A stretch of 20,463 nt of DNA from an uncultured Oscillospiraceae bacterium. GTDB taxonomy: Bacteria; Bacillota; Clostridia; Oscillospirales; Ruminococcaceae. The notes below the pieces were generated by a model. The model saw nothing but the letters and a program-made list of their open reading frames with translations, had not been told where the DNA came from and did not search any database. The stretch lies in the NCBI GenBank assembly GCA_910579545.1, contig CAJTVI010000048.1:1-20463 (forward strand), written 5' to 3'. Every line of letters starts with the position of its first letter. The first letter of the stretch is position 1. This document shows positions 6,528 through 15,339 of this stretch, one piece after another. The translations under genes were made by a program, and so were the position numbers.

Positions 6528-6556
6528 CAAGGGCGCGCCCGGCGCCCTTGTTTTTT
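6528..6556 (+). terminator. Second, tandem terminator after the GH3 gene
   Basis: A 9-bp stem CAAGGGCGC/GCGCCCTTG (6528-6536 with 6542-6550) is followed by six T (6551-6556). It starts five bases after the T-run of the first terminator and guards the convergent phosphorylase gene against read-through. Confidence 0.85.
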
Positions 6557-6575
6557 GCGGGCTTCCGGTGCGCCG

Positions 6576-7343
6576 TTACAGTGTTTTGGCAATTTCGATG
6601 GCGCAGCAAAGCAGGTTGTAGCGGACGCTTTTTTGCCGGTCCCAGTCCCGGCAGTCCCACACCTCACCGCTCACATCGTCGCCCGCGTACAGCAGCTGGG
6701 CAAGCGGGAACCCATAATAGCGGGAGACCGCAAAAAAGGCCGCGGCCTCCATCTCCACCGTCAGGCAGCCCTCGCCCCGCCGCAGCTCGACCAGGTCGGG
6801 GGTTTCCCTGTAGATGGCGTCGGTCGTCCAGGTTTTGCCGGTGCAAAAAGGGATCCCCATCTGCCGCAGGCAGGCAAGCACCCTGTCCACCGTCTCTTTG
6901 TGGCATTCGATCTCGCGGGAGGGCGCTATATAGTGGTAGGAGGTGCCCTCGTCCCGCAGCGCGCTTACCGGCACGATGATCTCGCCCACCCTGCTGTTTT
7001 TTGCCAGCGCGCCCGCGGCCCCGCAGACGATGAATTTTTCGCACCCCATCGCGTGCAGTTCCTCAAGGGTCACCGCCGCGCCCGGCGCGCCGCAAAAGGC
7101 CATGGCAATGCAGAGGGTCTGTTCTTCGCAGGCGTACTGGTAAATGGGGATATCGAGCACCTCGGAATGGAGGTGCCCCAGGATGGGAAGGCCCTTTTGC
7201 TGCACAAGCTGCTCGAGTTCCTTTTTAAAAAAGGTGATGACGCAGGTTGCGGGAAGGACCTTCTCCAAAAAATTTGCCGGATGGATCACCGGGTCCCTTT
7301 TGGGGTCAAATTCGCAGACGGGGTATTGGGCTTTTTCGATCAT
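6576..7343 (-). CDS. Nucleoside phosphorylase (PNP/UDP family)
   Basis: A 255-residue protein of the trimeric/hexameric PNP-UDP phosphorylase superfamily. Visible motifs are the phosphate/ribose-site region CGAPGAA (84-90), VCGAAGAL (106-113), RDEGTSYHY (130-138), TWTTDAIY (171-178), the ribose-binding VEMEAAAF (196-203) and GDD (221-223). RDEGTSYHY and GDD resemble uridine phosphorylase-like members. It should cleave a nucleoside with phosphate to base and ribose-1-phosphate for salvage in the cytoplasm. Base preference is not settled by these motifs. AAGGAG lies nine bases before the ATG. The lipoprotein gene ends 88 nt upstream on the same strand, with a hairpin between, so co-transcription with 9191-10474 and 7432-9129 is possible but may be attenuated. 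Confidence 0.88.
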   Translation of the reverse strand: MIEKAQYPVCEFDPKRDPVIHPANFLEKVLPATCVITFFKKELEQLVQQKGLPILGHLHSEVLDIPIYQYACEEQTLCIAMAFCGAPGAAVTLEELHAMGCEKFIVCGAAGALAKNSRVGEIIVPVSALRDEGTSYHYIAPSREIECHKETVDRVLACLRQMGIPFCTGKTWTTDAIYRETPDLVELRRGEGCLTVEMEAAAFFAVSRYYGFPLAQLLYAGDDVSGEVWDCRDWDRQKSVRYNLLCCAIEIAKTL

Positions 7344-7374
7344 CCCTTTCCACTCCTTAAAACATGGGAGAAGG

Positions 7375-7398
7375 GCGGCGGCGCTTTTGCGCCGCCGC
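7375..7398. other. Intergenic hairpin between lipoprotein and phosphorylase genes
   Basis: A perfect 10-bp stem (7375-7384 with 7389-7398) with a TTTT loop. On the minus strand, the transcribed direction, it is followed by CCTTCTCCC with no proper T-run, so it is more likely a partial terminator, processing site or stabiliser than a full stop. On the plus strand TCCTTTTTG follows, but no plus-strand gene ends here. Confidence 0.5.
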
Positions 7399-7431
7399 TC
7401 CTTTTTGATTCCCCTTTTTTATAGCGGCGCT

Positions 7432-9129
7432 TTAAGCGGCAGTCTCGACCCGCTCGCAGCGCAGCGGCAGCCAGCGGCCGGCAGGGCTGACGCCAAAGGT
7501 GTACACAAGGTCGTAAGCCGGCGAAAGGCACTGGGCGTCCCGGTAAAAGCGCAGGGTGGCGGTGATGGCGTCCCCCTCGCGGCGCAGAGCGGCAAACCGG
7601 CTCTCCTGTTCGGGGCCGCCGGGGCCGTAGCCGTCCCGCCCGGGCGGGTACCAGCGGCCGTCCTTTTGGGTATAGCCGTCCCCCAGCATCAGTTCGTCGC
7701 TGAAGATACCCTCCTCAAGGCCAAGGTCGGCCGCGAGGGCGGCAAGCTGCTCTTGGGTAAAGCCGCCGTTTTCGTCGGTGAGTTCTTCCCAGCGCAGCCG
7801 CGCCGCGCAGTAGCTGAGCAGCCGCAGCGGCTCCTCGCCGGCAAGGCCCTCAAAGGCGTCCCGGCCCAAAAACCAGCGCAGCAGGGTCGTTTGGCCGCCC
7901 GCCTCGGCCGCAAGGGCCTCGTCCACCGCCAAAACCTCCCCCTCCGGCCGCAGGCTGGCGATGCAGCCCCTGGCAAAGCTGCTGTCGCCCCCGGAGTGAA
8001 AGCCCACCAGATACCACTGATCGCCGCCCCGCAGGCCGGTGCTGCCCGGGCTGCCTACCGCAAGGCACAGCCAGATTTTTGGGCCGTTTGCGCCGCCCTG
8101 CTCGTATTTTACCTCCCAGCCGCTCACCGCAAGGCCGGCAAGGTCGGCAAAGGCGTAGCCGGCCGCATCGTACAGCGGCGGTTCGCCGCCCCGGTCGATA
8201 AAGCAGCGGTTGACCCCGGCCGCGTCCCCCGCCGTGAGCGCCTGGCCCAGCCGGGCGGCCTGCCGCAGCCGGAAGGCGGCGTCCGGGTCATCGGCGTCCA
8301 GCTTTTGGGCAAGTGCGGCAAGGCCTTCCGGCAGGGGCACAAAGCGGTTGTCCAGCGGCATATCCCAGAGCGGGCCGGCCAGCACCCAGCGGCCGTTCTG
8401 CAGCAGCAGGGTGATGCTCATGCTCTGACCCATGGGCTGGCCGTCCTCAAACACCTGCCCGGCCTCCAGCACCGCCGTGTCGGCCGAGGCCCCCACCAGC
8501 CGCAGGGTATCCGGGTCGCAGCGGGTGGCATAGCTGCTGGGGCTGGCCGTGGGGTTGGCGTACAGCCGGCCCTGCCGGGTGCAGAAGGGCGGGCGGCCAT
8601 ATTCGGCCTCGGGGAAGTTTTGCTGAAGCCACTGGCAGCGTTCCTCCTGCCGGCGCAGCCCCTCCTGGCTGAAGATGCTGGCATACACCGCCCGCAGCTG
8701 TTCCTCATCCGCAAAATCCAGCAGGGGGTAAAGGGTGCAGGGCTGGCCGCACCACTCCCCGGCCAGCGGCGCGGCGGTGTCCAGTGCCCAGGCCTCCGGC
8801 TCCCAAGCCCAGCTGTAAAACGCCCCGGCCCGCAAAAGCAGGTCTTTTGCGGTGTCAATCAAGTCCTGTTCGGTCATCTCATCCCCCGGCCGCGCGGGCG
8901 CGGGCGCGCCGTTTTGCTGGCCGGTAAGGTAAGCAAGGTCCAGCCGGCCCCCCTCGGGGCGGGTAAGGCCGATGGCCGAGGCGGGCGGGGGCTGGCTGCC
9001 GCCGGGCAAAGACTGGCTGCTGCCGGCCGGGGGCCTTTGCGTTTTGCCGCAGCCGGCCAGCAACAGCGCCGCCAGCAGGCAAAGGCGGCAGGCAAGGGCC
9101 AGCGGCCGTTTTTTGCGGTTTTGGGGCAT
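7432..9129 (-). CDS. Secreted lipoprotein, possibly IseA-like
   Basis: A 565-residue protein. The start at 9129 is chosen because AAGGGGAG precedes it and the signal peptide begins there: basic RKKR (5-8), hydrophobic core, lipobox LLAGC with Cys27 as the lipidated residue. A Ser/Pro/Gly-rich tether follows (about 31-55). The mature part has a helix EMTEQDLIDTAKDLLLRAGAFYSW, then FADEEQLRAVYASIFS and a segment from GRLYANPTASPSSY to GQVFEDGQPM that resembles IseA (cell-wall endopeptidase inhibitor) domains as I remember them. After about residue 280 the remainder contains no motif I recognise, though YTQKDGRWYPP and the end repeat the beta-rich style. It would sit on the outer face of the membrane. 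The IseA link is tentative; call it a lipoprotein of unknown function if profile search fails. Confidence 0.8.
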   Translation of the reverse strand: MPQNRKKRPLALACRLCLLAALLLAGCGKTQRPPAGSSQSLPGGSQPPPASAIGLTRPEGGRLDLAYLTGQQNGAPAPARPGDEMTEQDLIDTAKDLLLRAGAFYSWAWEPEAWALDTAAPLAGEWCGQPCTLYPLLDFADEEQLRAVYASIFSQEGLRRQEERCQWLQQNFPEAEYGRPPFCTRQGRLYANPTASPSSYATRCDPDTLRLVGASADTAVLEAGQVFEDGQPMGQSMSITLLLQNGRWVLAGPLWDMPLDNRFVPLPEGLAALAQKLDADDPDAAFRLRQAARLGQALTAGDAAGVNRCFIDRGGEPPLYDAAGYAFADLAGLAVSGWEVKYEQGGANGPKIWLCLAVGSPGSTGLRGGDQWYLVGFHSGGDSSFARGCIASLRPEGEVLAVDEALAAEAGGQTTLLRWFLGRDAFEGLAGEEPLRLLSYCAARLRWEELTDENGGFTQEQLAALAADLGLEEGIFSDELMLGDGYTQKDGRWYPPGRDGYGPGGPEQESRFAALRREGDAITATLRFYRDAQCLSPAYDLVYTFGVSPAGRWLPLRCERVETAA

Positions 9130-9190
9130 GGCGCTCCCCTTCTTTCTGCGTGTTTTTGGCGGTGCGTTTTTGGCTTTCAAGCGCGCCGGG

Positions 9191-10474
9191 TCAGCAGAAC
9201 TTGTCCAGCTCAGCCTCCACCTGGGGCATCTTTTTGACCCTGGGGTTTTGGATCGCCCGGCCCCGCGATACCACCAGGCTCAGCTGCCGCAGGGCGCTCA
9301 GATCCTTTAGCGGGTTTTGGGCGCAGGCGATCAGGTCGGCCGACCTGCCCGGCTGGATACTGCCGGTCACATCGCCAAGGCCCAAAATTTCGGCGTTGCG
9401 GCGGGTGGCGGTGTAAAGGGCAAAGGCGTTGGAGACGCCGCAGAACTTGTGGAACCAGGCAAGTTCCCGCCACATGTTGTAGTGGGTCACAAAGGGGCAG
9501 CCGGTGTCGGTGCCAAGGCCCACCGGCACGCCGGCGGCCAGGCAGGCCCTGGCGCACTCGACGATCCCCTCAAAGACGATCTTGCCGTTGTAGCGGCCCA
9601 GTTCGTCCGTATGGCTCACCGCGGGGTCAAACAGGGCGTAGGGCAGGGCGGGCGACAGGGTGGCCACCAGCACGGCCCCGCGCGCTTTAAACAGCTTTAA
9701 AATCTCCTCGTCCGGCTTTGCGCCGTGCTCGATGGTGTCCACCCCGTTTTGCAAAGCCACCCGCACCCCCTCGGGGCTTTCCACATGGGCGGCCACCGGC
9801 AGGCCCAGGCGGTGGGCCTCGCCGCAGGCGGCCTTTACCAGTTCGGGGGCCATCTTGAGTGCGCCCGGCTCCCCTTTTACGGTGGCGTCCAGCACGCCGC
9901 CGGTGATCATAAGCTTGATGAGGTCGGGCTTGGTGGCGGCGATCTGCCGCACATACCCGGCGGCCTCTTCGGGGGTGGTGGCCTCGTAGGCCAGCGAGCC
10001 GGCCATGTGCCCGCCCGGCACCGAGACCGCCATGTTGCCGGCCAGGATGCGGGGCCCCTCGGCCCGGCCGGCCTCGATCTCGTCCCGCATCCAGGCGTCG
10101 TAGCCCTCCACCCCGCCCACCGAGCGCAGGGTGGTAACGCCGCTGTACAGCTCGGTGCGGGCGAGGGTGCGGTACATGTGCTCGAGGTACCTGCGGGTGA
10201 GGGCGTTGGAGGTGGCAAATTTGACCACCTTTTTGGTGTCCATCGGCTTTTTGGCGGGCTTGCCGCTGCCCGGGATGTGCACATGCAGGTTGATCAGCCC
10301 CGGCATCAGGTAATGGCCCGCAAGGTCGATGACCTCGCAGCCCTCGGTGTCCAGCTGCTGCTGCGGCAGCACCGCCGCGATCTTATCCCCCTCCAGCACC
10401 ACCGCCTGACCGGCCAGAGGCTCCATGGCCTCGCTGCCGTCCAGCAGGATCCCGTTGATCAAAGCCTTTTTCAT
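9191..10474 (-). CDS. Metal-dependent amidohydrolase (imidazolonepropionase/prolidase-like)
   Basis: A 427-residue protein of the amidohydrolase superfamily. The barrel starts after a small beta-sandwich half (residues 1-56) with GHYLMPGLINLHVH, giving metal ligands H64 and H66. A bridging carboxylated lysine candidate is K187 (DLIKLMITGG). Further ligands are H230 (AAHVES), H250 (DTIEHGAK) and D323 (GLGTDTG). The second beta-sandwich half returns at the C-terminus (GSIQPGRSADLIACAQNP). This layout matches the imidazolonepropionase-like group that includes Xaa-Pro/Xaa-Arg dipeptidases and organophosphate-active enzymes. The substrate cannot be assigned. There is no signal peptide. AAAGGGG precedes the ATG by about 11 bases. 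The lipoprotein gene starts 61 nt downstream and is probably in the same transcript. Confidence 0.88.
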   Translation of the reverse strand: MKKALINGILLDGSEAMEPLAGQAVVLEGDKIAAVLPQQQLDTEGCEVIDLAGHYLMPGLINLHVHIPGSGKPAKKPMDTKKVVKFATSNALTRRYLEHMYRTLARTELYSGVTTLRSVGGVEGYDAWMRDEIEAGRAEGPRILAGNMAVSVPGGHMAGSLAYEATTPEEAAGYVRQIAATKPDLIKLMITGGVLDATVKGEPGALKMAPELVKAACGEAHRLGLPVAAHVESPEGVRVALQNGVDTIEHGAKPDEEILKLFKARGAVLVATLSPALPYALFDPAVSHTDELGRYNGKIVFEGIVECARACLAAGVPVGLGTDTGCPFVTHYNMWRELAWFHKFCGVSNAFALYTATRRNAEILGLGDVTGSIQPGRSADLIACAQNPLKDLSALRQLSLVVSRGRAIQNPRVKKMPQVEAELDKFC

Positions 10475-10500
10475 ACCGCAAACGCCCCTTTCTTTTTTTG

Positions 10501-10509
10501 ATTATAACA
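10501..10509 (-). promoter_or_regulatory. Extended -10 promoter of the amidohydrolase gene
   Basis: On the minus strand TGT is followed by TATAAT (10501-10506). There is no convincing -35 hexamer. The start would fall near 10494, right before the ribosome binding site, giving a leader of about 20 nt. It abuts the T-run of the upstream operon terminator. Confidence 0.65.
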
Positions 10510-10534
10510 AAAAGGCGCTGCAAAAAACAGCGCC
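10509..10534 (-). terminator. Terminator of the activase/dehydratase operon
   Basis: Minus strand: GGCGCTG, loop TTTTTTG, CAGCGCC (10534-10514), then five T (10513-10509). It lies about 137 nt after the stop at 10671, beyond dispersed element copy B. Confidence 0.75.
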
Positions 10535-10562
10535 CTTTCCATTTTGTATCTGATTTGAAAAC

Positions 10563-10629
10563 GCCGCACACATTGTTGTGTGCGGCCAATAATGGGGGTC
10601 TTGGGGGGCACGCCCCCCAAGATCGGCCC
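10563..10629 (-). repeat. Dispersed 3'-end hairpin element, copy B
   Basis: Read on the minus strand: GGGCCGATC, T, the hairpin TTGGGGGGC/GCCCCCCAA (10601-10620), GACCCCCA, then a second perfect 10-bp hairpin GCCGCACACA/TGTGTGCGGC (10563-10586) followed by GTTTTC. It lies 41 nt after the stop of the gene at 10671. A partial extra copy of GGGCCGATCTGGG sits just before it (about 10640-10652). Confidence 0.75.
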
Positions 10630-10670
10630 AGGACCGGCCCCAGATCGGCCCATTTTTACGCCGGAGCCTT

Positions 10671-12056
<1,386 letters not shown>

Positions 12057-12058
12057 AT

Positions 12059-15019
12059 TCAGGTCCTTTCTTGGCCGGGCAGGGTTTCGGCGGCCGCGGC
12101 GCGCTGCTTTTCGTCCAGCGCCGCAAACAGGCTGCGCAGCCGGATGTTCACCGCGCCTAAGTTGGTGATCTCGTCGATTTTGAGCTGGGTGTACAGCTTG
12201 CCGCCCCGCTGCAGGATCTCGCGGGTCTCGTCGGTGGTAATGGCGTCCACCCCGCAGCCAAAGCTTACCAGCTGCACAAGGTCGGCGTCCGGCTGGGCGC
12301 AGCACCAGCGGGCGGCGGCGTAGAGCCGGGCGTGGTAGGTCCACTGGTTCAGCACACTGGTGGGCTGCTTTTGCTCATAGGCGGCCACGCTGTCCTCGGT
12401 GACCACCGCCGCGCCGTACCGGGTGATCAGGCTGTCGATGCCGTGGTTGACCTCGGGGTCGATGTGGTAGGGCCGGCCGGCCAGCACGATGATCCGCCGG
12501 CCCTCGGCCCGGGCCTCGCGGATGATCCGCGCCCCCTCGGCGCGCAAGGCGTCCATATGCCGCGCGTACTCGGCATAGGCGGCGTCGGCCGCGGCCTGCA
12601 CCTCTTTTTTGGTAACGCCCTCAAAATGCTTTTTGAGGATCGCGGCCATCTTGGCTACAAAATCCGCCGGGCGGTGGATGCCCACATAGTCAAAGATAAA
12701 CCGCACCCCCGCAAGCTCGGGGCAGTTGCCGGCCAGCACCTCGGGGTAGTAGGCCACCACCGGGCAGTTGTAATGGTTGTCCGAAAGGCCCTCGTCCAGA
12801 TTATAGGTCATGCAGGGGTAAAAGATGGTGTCCAGCCCCATGCCGGTGAGGGCCTTGATCTGCCCGTGGGCCAGCTTGGCCGGGAAGCAGACGGTGTCGC
12901 TGGGAATGGTGCCCTGGCCGTCCAGATACAGCTGCCGGCTGGAGAACGGCCCGTGGTACACCGCAAAGCCCAGGGATGTAAAAAAGGCGTGCCAGAAGGG
13001 CAGCAGCTCGTACAGGTTTAAGCACATCGGGATGCCGATGCTGCCCCGCGCGCCGGGCCGCGGCTCGTAGGCCGCAAGCAGCCGGCGCTTGATTTCGTAG
13101 AGGTTGCGCCCGCCCGCGTCGGCCTTGCCGGTGACCGGCTTTTCGCACCGGTTGCCGCTTACAAGGCGACTGCCGTCGGCAAATTTGTTTACCGTAAGCT
13201 GGCAGTGGTTGGTGCAGCCGCCGCAGCGCACGCTCTGCACCGTCTGGCTGAAGGCCGCCAGGGCCTCGGCATCCAGCAGGCTGCTTTTGTGCCCCTGCCC
13301 GGCCCGCTGCCGGCCATAGAGCGCCGCGCCAAAGGCCCCCATCAGGCCGGCAATGTCCGGCCGGACGACCTCGCAGCCCATCTCTTTTTCAAAGGCGCGC
13401 AGCACCGCCTCGTTGTAAAAGGTGCCGCCCTGCACCACGATGCGCCGGCCCAGCTCCTCGGCGCTGGAGGCCCGGATGACCTTGTACAGCGCGTTTTTGA
13501 CCACGCTGATCGAAAGCCCGGCCGAGATGTTCTCCACCGACGCGCCGTCCTTCTGGGCCTGCTTGACGCTCGAGTTCATAAACACAGTGCAGCGGCTGCC
13601 AAGGTCCACCGGCCGGTCGGCAAAGAGGCCCAGCGCCGCAAAATCCTTTACCTCGTAGCCCAGCGCCTCGGCAAAGGTCTGCAAAAAGCTGCCGCAGCCG
13701 CTGGAACAGGCCTCGTTCAAAAAGATGTTGCCGATGGCCCCGTCCTCTATTTTAAAGCACTTCATGTCCTGCCCGCCGATGTCGATGATAAAATCCACAT
13801 CCGGCATAAACCAGCGGGCGGCGGTAAAGTGGGCCACCGTTTCCACCACGCCATAATCGGCATGCAGAGCGGCCCGCACCAGCTCCTCGCCGTAGCCGGT
13901 GGCGGTGGCGCTGGCAACCTCGAGCCCCGGATGGGTGGCATACAGCTTTTGCAGGGTGGCCCGGAGGATGGGCAGCGGGCTGCCGAGGTTTGGCTGGTAG
14001 CTGGTAAACAGGATGTTGGCGTCCTGGTCCATCACCACCAGTTTTACGGTGGTGGACCCGGCGTCGATGCCAATGTGCACCGGCCCGCACTCGGCCCCAA
14101 AGGCCGCGCGGGGCACGCTGGCCTTGAGATGCCGGGCGTGGAAGGCCTCGTACTCCTGCCGGCTGGCAAAGAGGGGGGGCTGGCTGGCGTAGACGCCCGC
14201 CCCCGCCGCCCCCTTTTTGGCAATGGCCGCGGCCAGATCGCAAAGGGCAAACTCCTCGGCGGCGTAGTCGGCCGCGCCCAGCGCCACATACAGCAGGCTG
14301 TTTTGCGGCAGCACCCCCGCAAGCCCCAAAGCGGCGTCAAAGCTCTGGCGCAGGGTCTTGCTGAAGGTGAGCGGCCCGCCGAGGTAGAGCACCCGCCCGG
14401 CGATCGGCCGGCCCTGCGCAAGGCCGGCGATGGTCTGGTTGACCACCGCCTGGTAGATGCTGGCGGCCACGTCCCCCGGCCTTGCGCCCTGGTTGAGCAG
14501 CGGCTGCACATCGCTTTTGGCAAACACGCCGCACCGGCTGGCGATGGTGTAGGTTTTTTGGGCGGTCTGGGCGGCGGCGTCCAGTTCGTTTGGCGCCATC
14601 TTTAACAGGGTGGCCATCTGGTCGATAAAGGCGCCGGTGCCGCCGGCGCAGCTGCCGTTCATGCGCACCTCGGTGCCGCCGGATAAAAACAGGATCTTGG
14701 CGTCCTCGCCGCCCAGCTCGATCACCACGTCCGCCCCGGGCTGGTACTTTTTGGCCGCGATGCGGGTGGCAAACACCTCCTGCACAAAGGGCGCGCCGCA
14801 GCTTTCGGCAAGGCCCATGCCGGCCGAGCCGGAGATGGCTACCGCCGCTTTGCCCCCGGCGCACGAGGCCGCGATGGGCCCGGCCAGCAGCTCCTGCGCC
14901 TTTTCAAGGATGTGGCTGTAATGCCGCTCGTACCGGCTGTCCACCAGCCGGCCGGCCTCATCCAGCACCGCGTATTTGATGGTGGTGGACCCAATGTCCA
15001 GCCCGACCTTATACCCCAT
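12059..15019 (-). CDS. Two-domain BcrAD/BadFG-type ATPase, 2-hydroxyacyl-CoA dehydratase activase (HgdC-like) with DUF2229-like region
   Basis: A 986-residue protein. The start at 15019 is preceded by GGAGG and opens directly with the ASKHA phosphate motif GLDIGSTTIK (6-15). Domain 1 (about 1-265) has IELGGEDAK (100-108), C124 in NGSCAGGTGAF and C163 in ASRCGVF. Domain 2 (about 313-570) repeats this: GIDAGSTTVK (317-326), IDIGGQDMK (412-420), C438/C442 in EACSSGCGSF and C477 in SRCTVF. In HgdC-type activases two such Cys per subunit hold a [4Fe-4S] cluster at the dimer interface, and ATP hydrolysis drives an electron into the dehydratase. Both halves keep the pairs. C599-x2-C602-x3-C606 and C625 form a further Cys cluster before the DUF2229-like region (about 655-986: MCLNLYE, FPAKLAHGQ, LAGRPYHIDPEVNHGID, SFGCGVDA). 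No clear promoter was found; the partner gene follows immediately. Confidence 0.88.
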   Translation of the reverse strand: MGYKVGLDIGSTTIKYAVLDEAGRLVDSRYERHYSHILEKAQELLAGPIAASCAGGKAAVAISGSAGMGLAESCGAPFVQEVFATRIAAKKYQPGADVVIELGGEDAKILFLSGGTEVRMNGSCAGGTGAFIDQMATLLKMAPNELDAAAQTAQKTYTIASRCGVFAKSDVQPLLNQGARPGDVAASIYQAVVNQTIAGLAQGRPIAGRVLYLGGPLTFSKTLRQSFDAALGLAGVLPQNSLLYVALGAADYAAEEFALCDLAAAIAKKGAAGAGVYASQPPLFASRQEYEAFHARHLKASVPRAAFGAECGPVHIGIDAGSTTVKLVVMDQDANILFTSYQPNLGSPLPILRATLQKLYATHPGLEVASATATGYGEELVRAALHADYGVVETVAHFTAARWFMPDVDFIIDIGGQDMKCFKIEDGAIGNIFLNEACSSGCGSFLQTFAEALGYEVKDFAALGLFADRPVDLGSRCTVFMNSSVKQAQKDGASVENISAGLSISVVKNALYKVIRASSAEELGRRIVVQGGTFYNEAVLRAFEKEMGCEVVRPDIAGLMGAFGAALYGRQRAGQGHKSSLLDAEALAAFSQTVQSVRCGGCTNHCQLTVNKFADGSRLVSGNRCEKPVTGKADAGGRNLYEIKRRLLAAYEPRPGARGSIGIPMCLNLYELLPFWHAFFTSLGFAVYHGPFSSRQLYLDGQGTIPSDTVCFPAKLAHGQIKALTGMGLDTIFYPCMTYNLDEGLSDNHYNCPVVAYYPEVLAGNCPELAGVRFIFDYVGIHRPADFVAKMAAILKKHFEGVTKKEVQAAADAAYAEYARHMDALRAEGARIIREARAEGRRIIVLAGRPYHIDPEVNHGIDSLITRYGAAVVTEDSVAAYEQKQPTSVLNQWTYHARLYAAARWCCAQPDADLVQLVSFGCGVDAITTDETREILQRGGKLYTQLKIDEITNLGAVNIRLRSLFAALDEKQRAAAAETLPGQERT

Positions 15020-15260
15020 GCAATGTTCCTCCCGCCGGCCAGCCCAAAAAGGGGCCCCGCCGGCCGCCGCCATTTTGTTTTGGGCAGGTCCTATCAAAAA
15101 TGTGCGGCTGATTTTGTCCGAACCATCTTACCACAGCGGGCCGGCAAAATCCATGAAAAACCCGTAAAGGTTCCGCTAAGGCGCCGTTAAGAAAGCGTCA
15201 AGAAAAAAACTTTGTTCAAAAACGAGCCAAAACCCTCAAAAACTCCTGCGCAATTCCGAC
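15020..15260. other. Upstream region of the activase operon
   Basis: No gene is visible. On the minus strand TTGACG (15196-15201) has no good -10 at 16-18 bases. The extended -10 TGG-TAAGAT (-10 at 15125-15130) is a second, weak candidate. The ribosome binding site GGGAGGAAC (about 15027-15035) belongs to the activase gene. The stretch 15190-15260 is A/T-rich compared with the flanking genes. Confidence 0.4.
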
Positions 15261-15329
15261 AAAAAAACAGGGCGCCGTGCAGCCGGGCATCCGCCCAACC
15301 AGGAGCGGACGCCCGCGCACAGCACCCTG
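15261..15329 (-). terminator. Terminator of the acyltransferase gene
   Basis: A long interrupted hairpin (15268-15329; core CGGGCGTCCGC pairing with GCGGATGCCCG through one G-U) begins 10 nt after the stop at 15340. On the minus strand it is followed by seven T (15267-15261). Confidence 0.85.
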
Positions 15330-15339
15330 CCGCGCCGGT

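Noticed and set aside
4621..6660. Minus-strand open frame of 679 codons inside the GH3 gene
   Set aside because: Composition is the usual His/Gly/Pro/Ala-rich shadow of a GC-rich gene; no motif, no start site, and it crosses two plus-strand terminators.
7144..9237. Plus-strand open frame of 697 codons opposite the lipoprotein gene
   Set aside because: It is antisense to a protein with a clean signal peptide and lipobox; translation shows no domain.
13205..14605. Plus-strand open frame of 466 codons opposite the activase gene
   Set aside because: Shadow of clear ASKHA ATPase motifs on the other strand.
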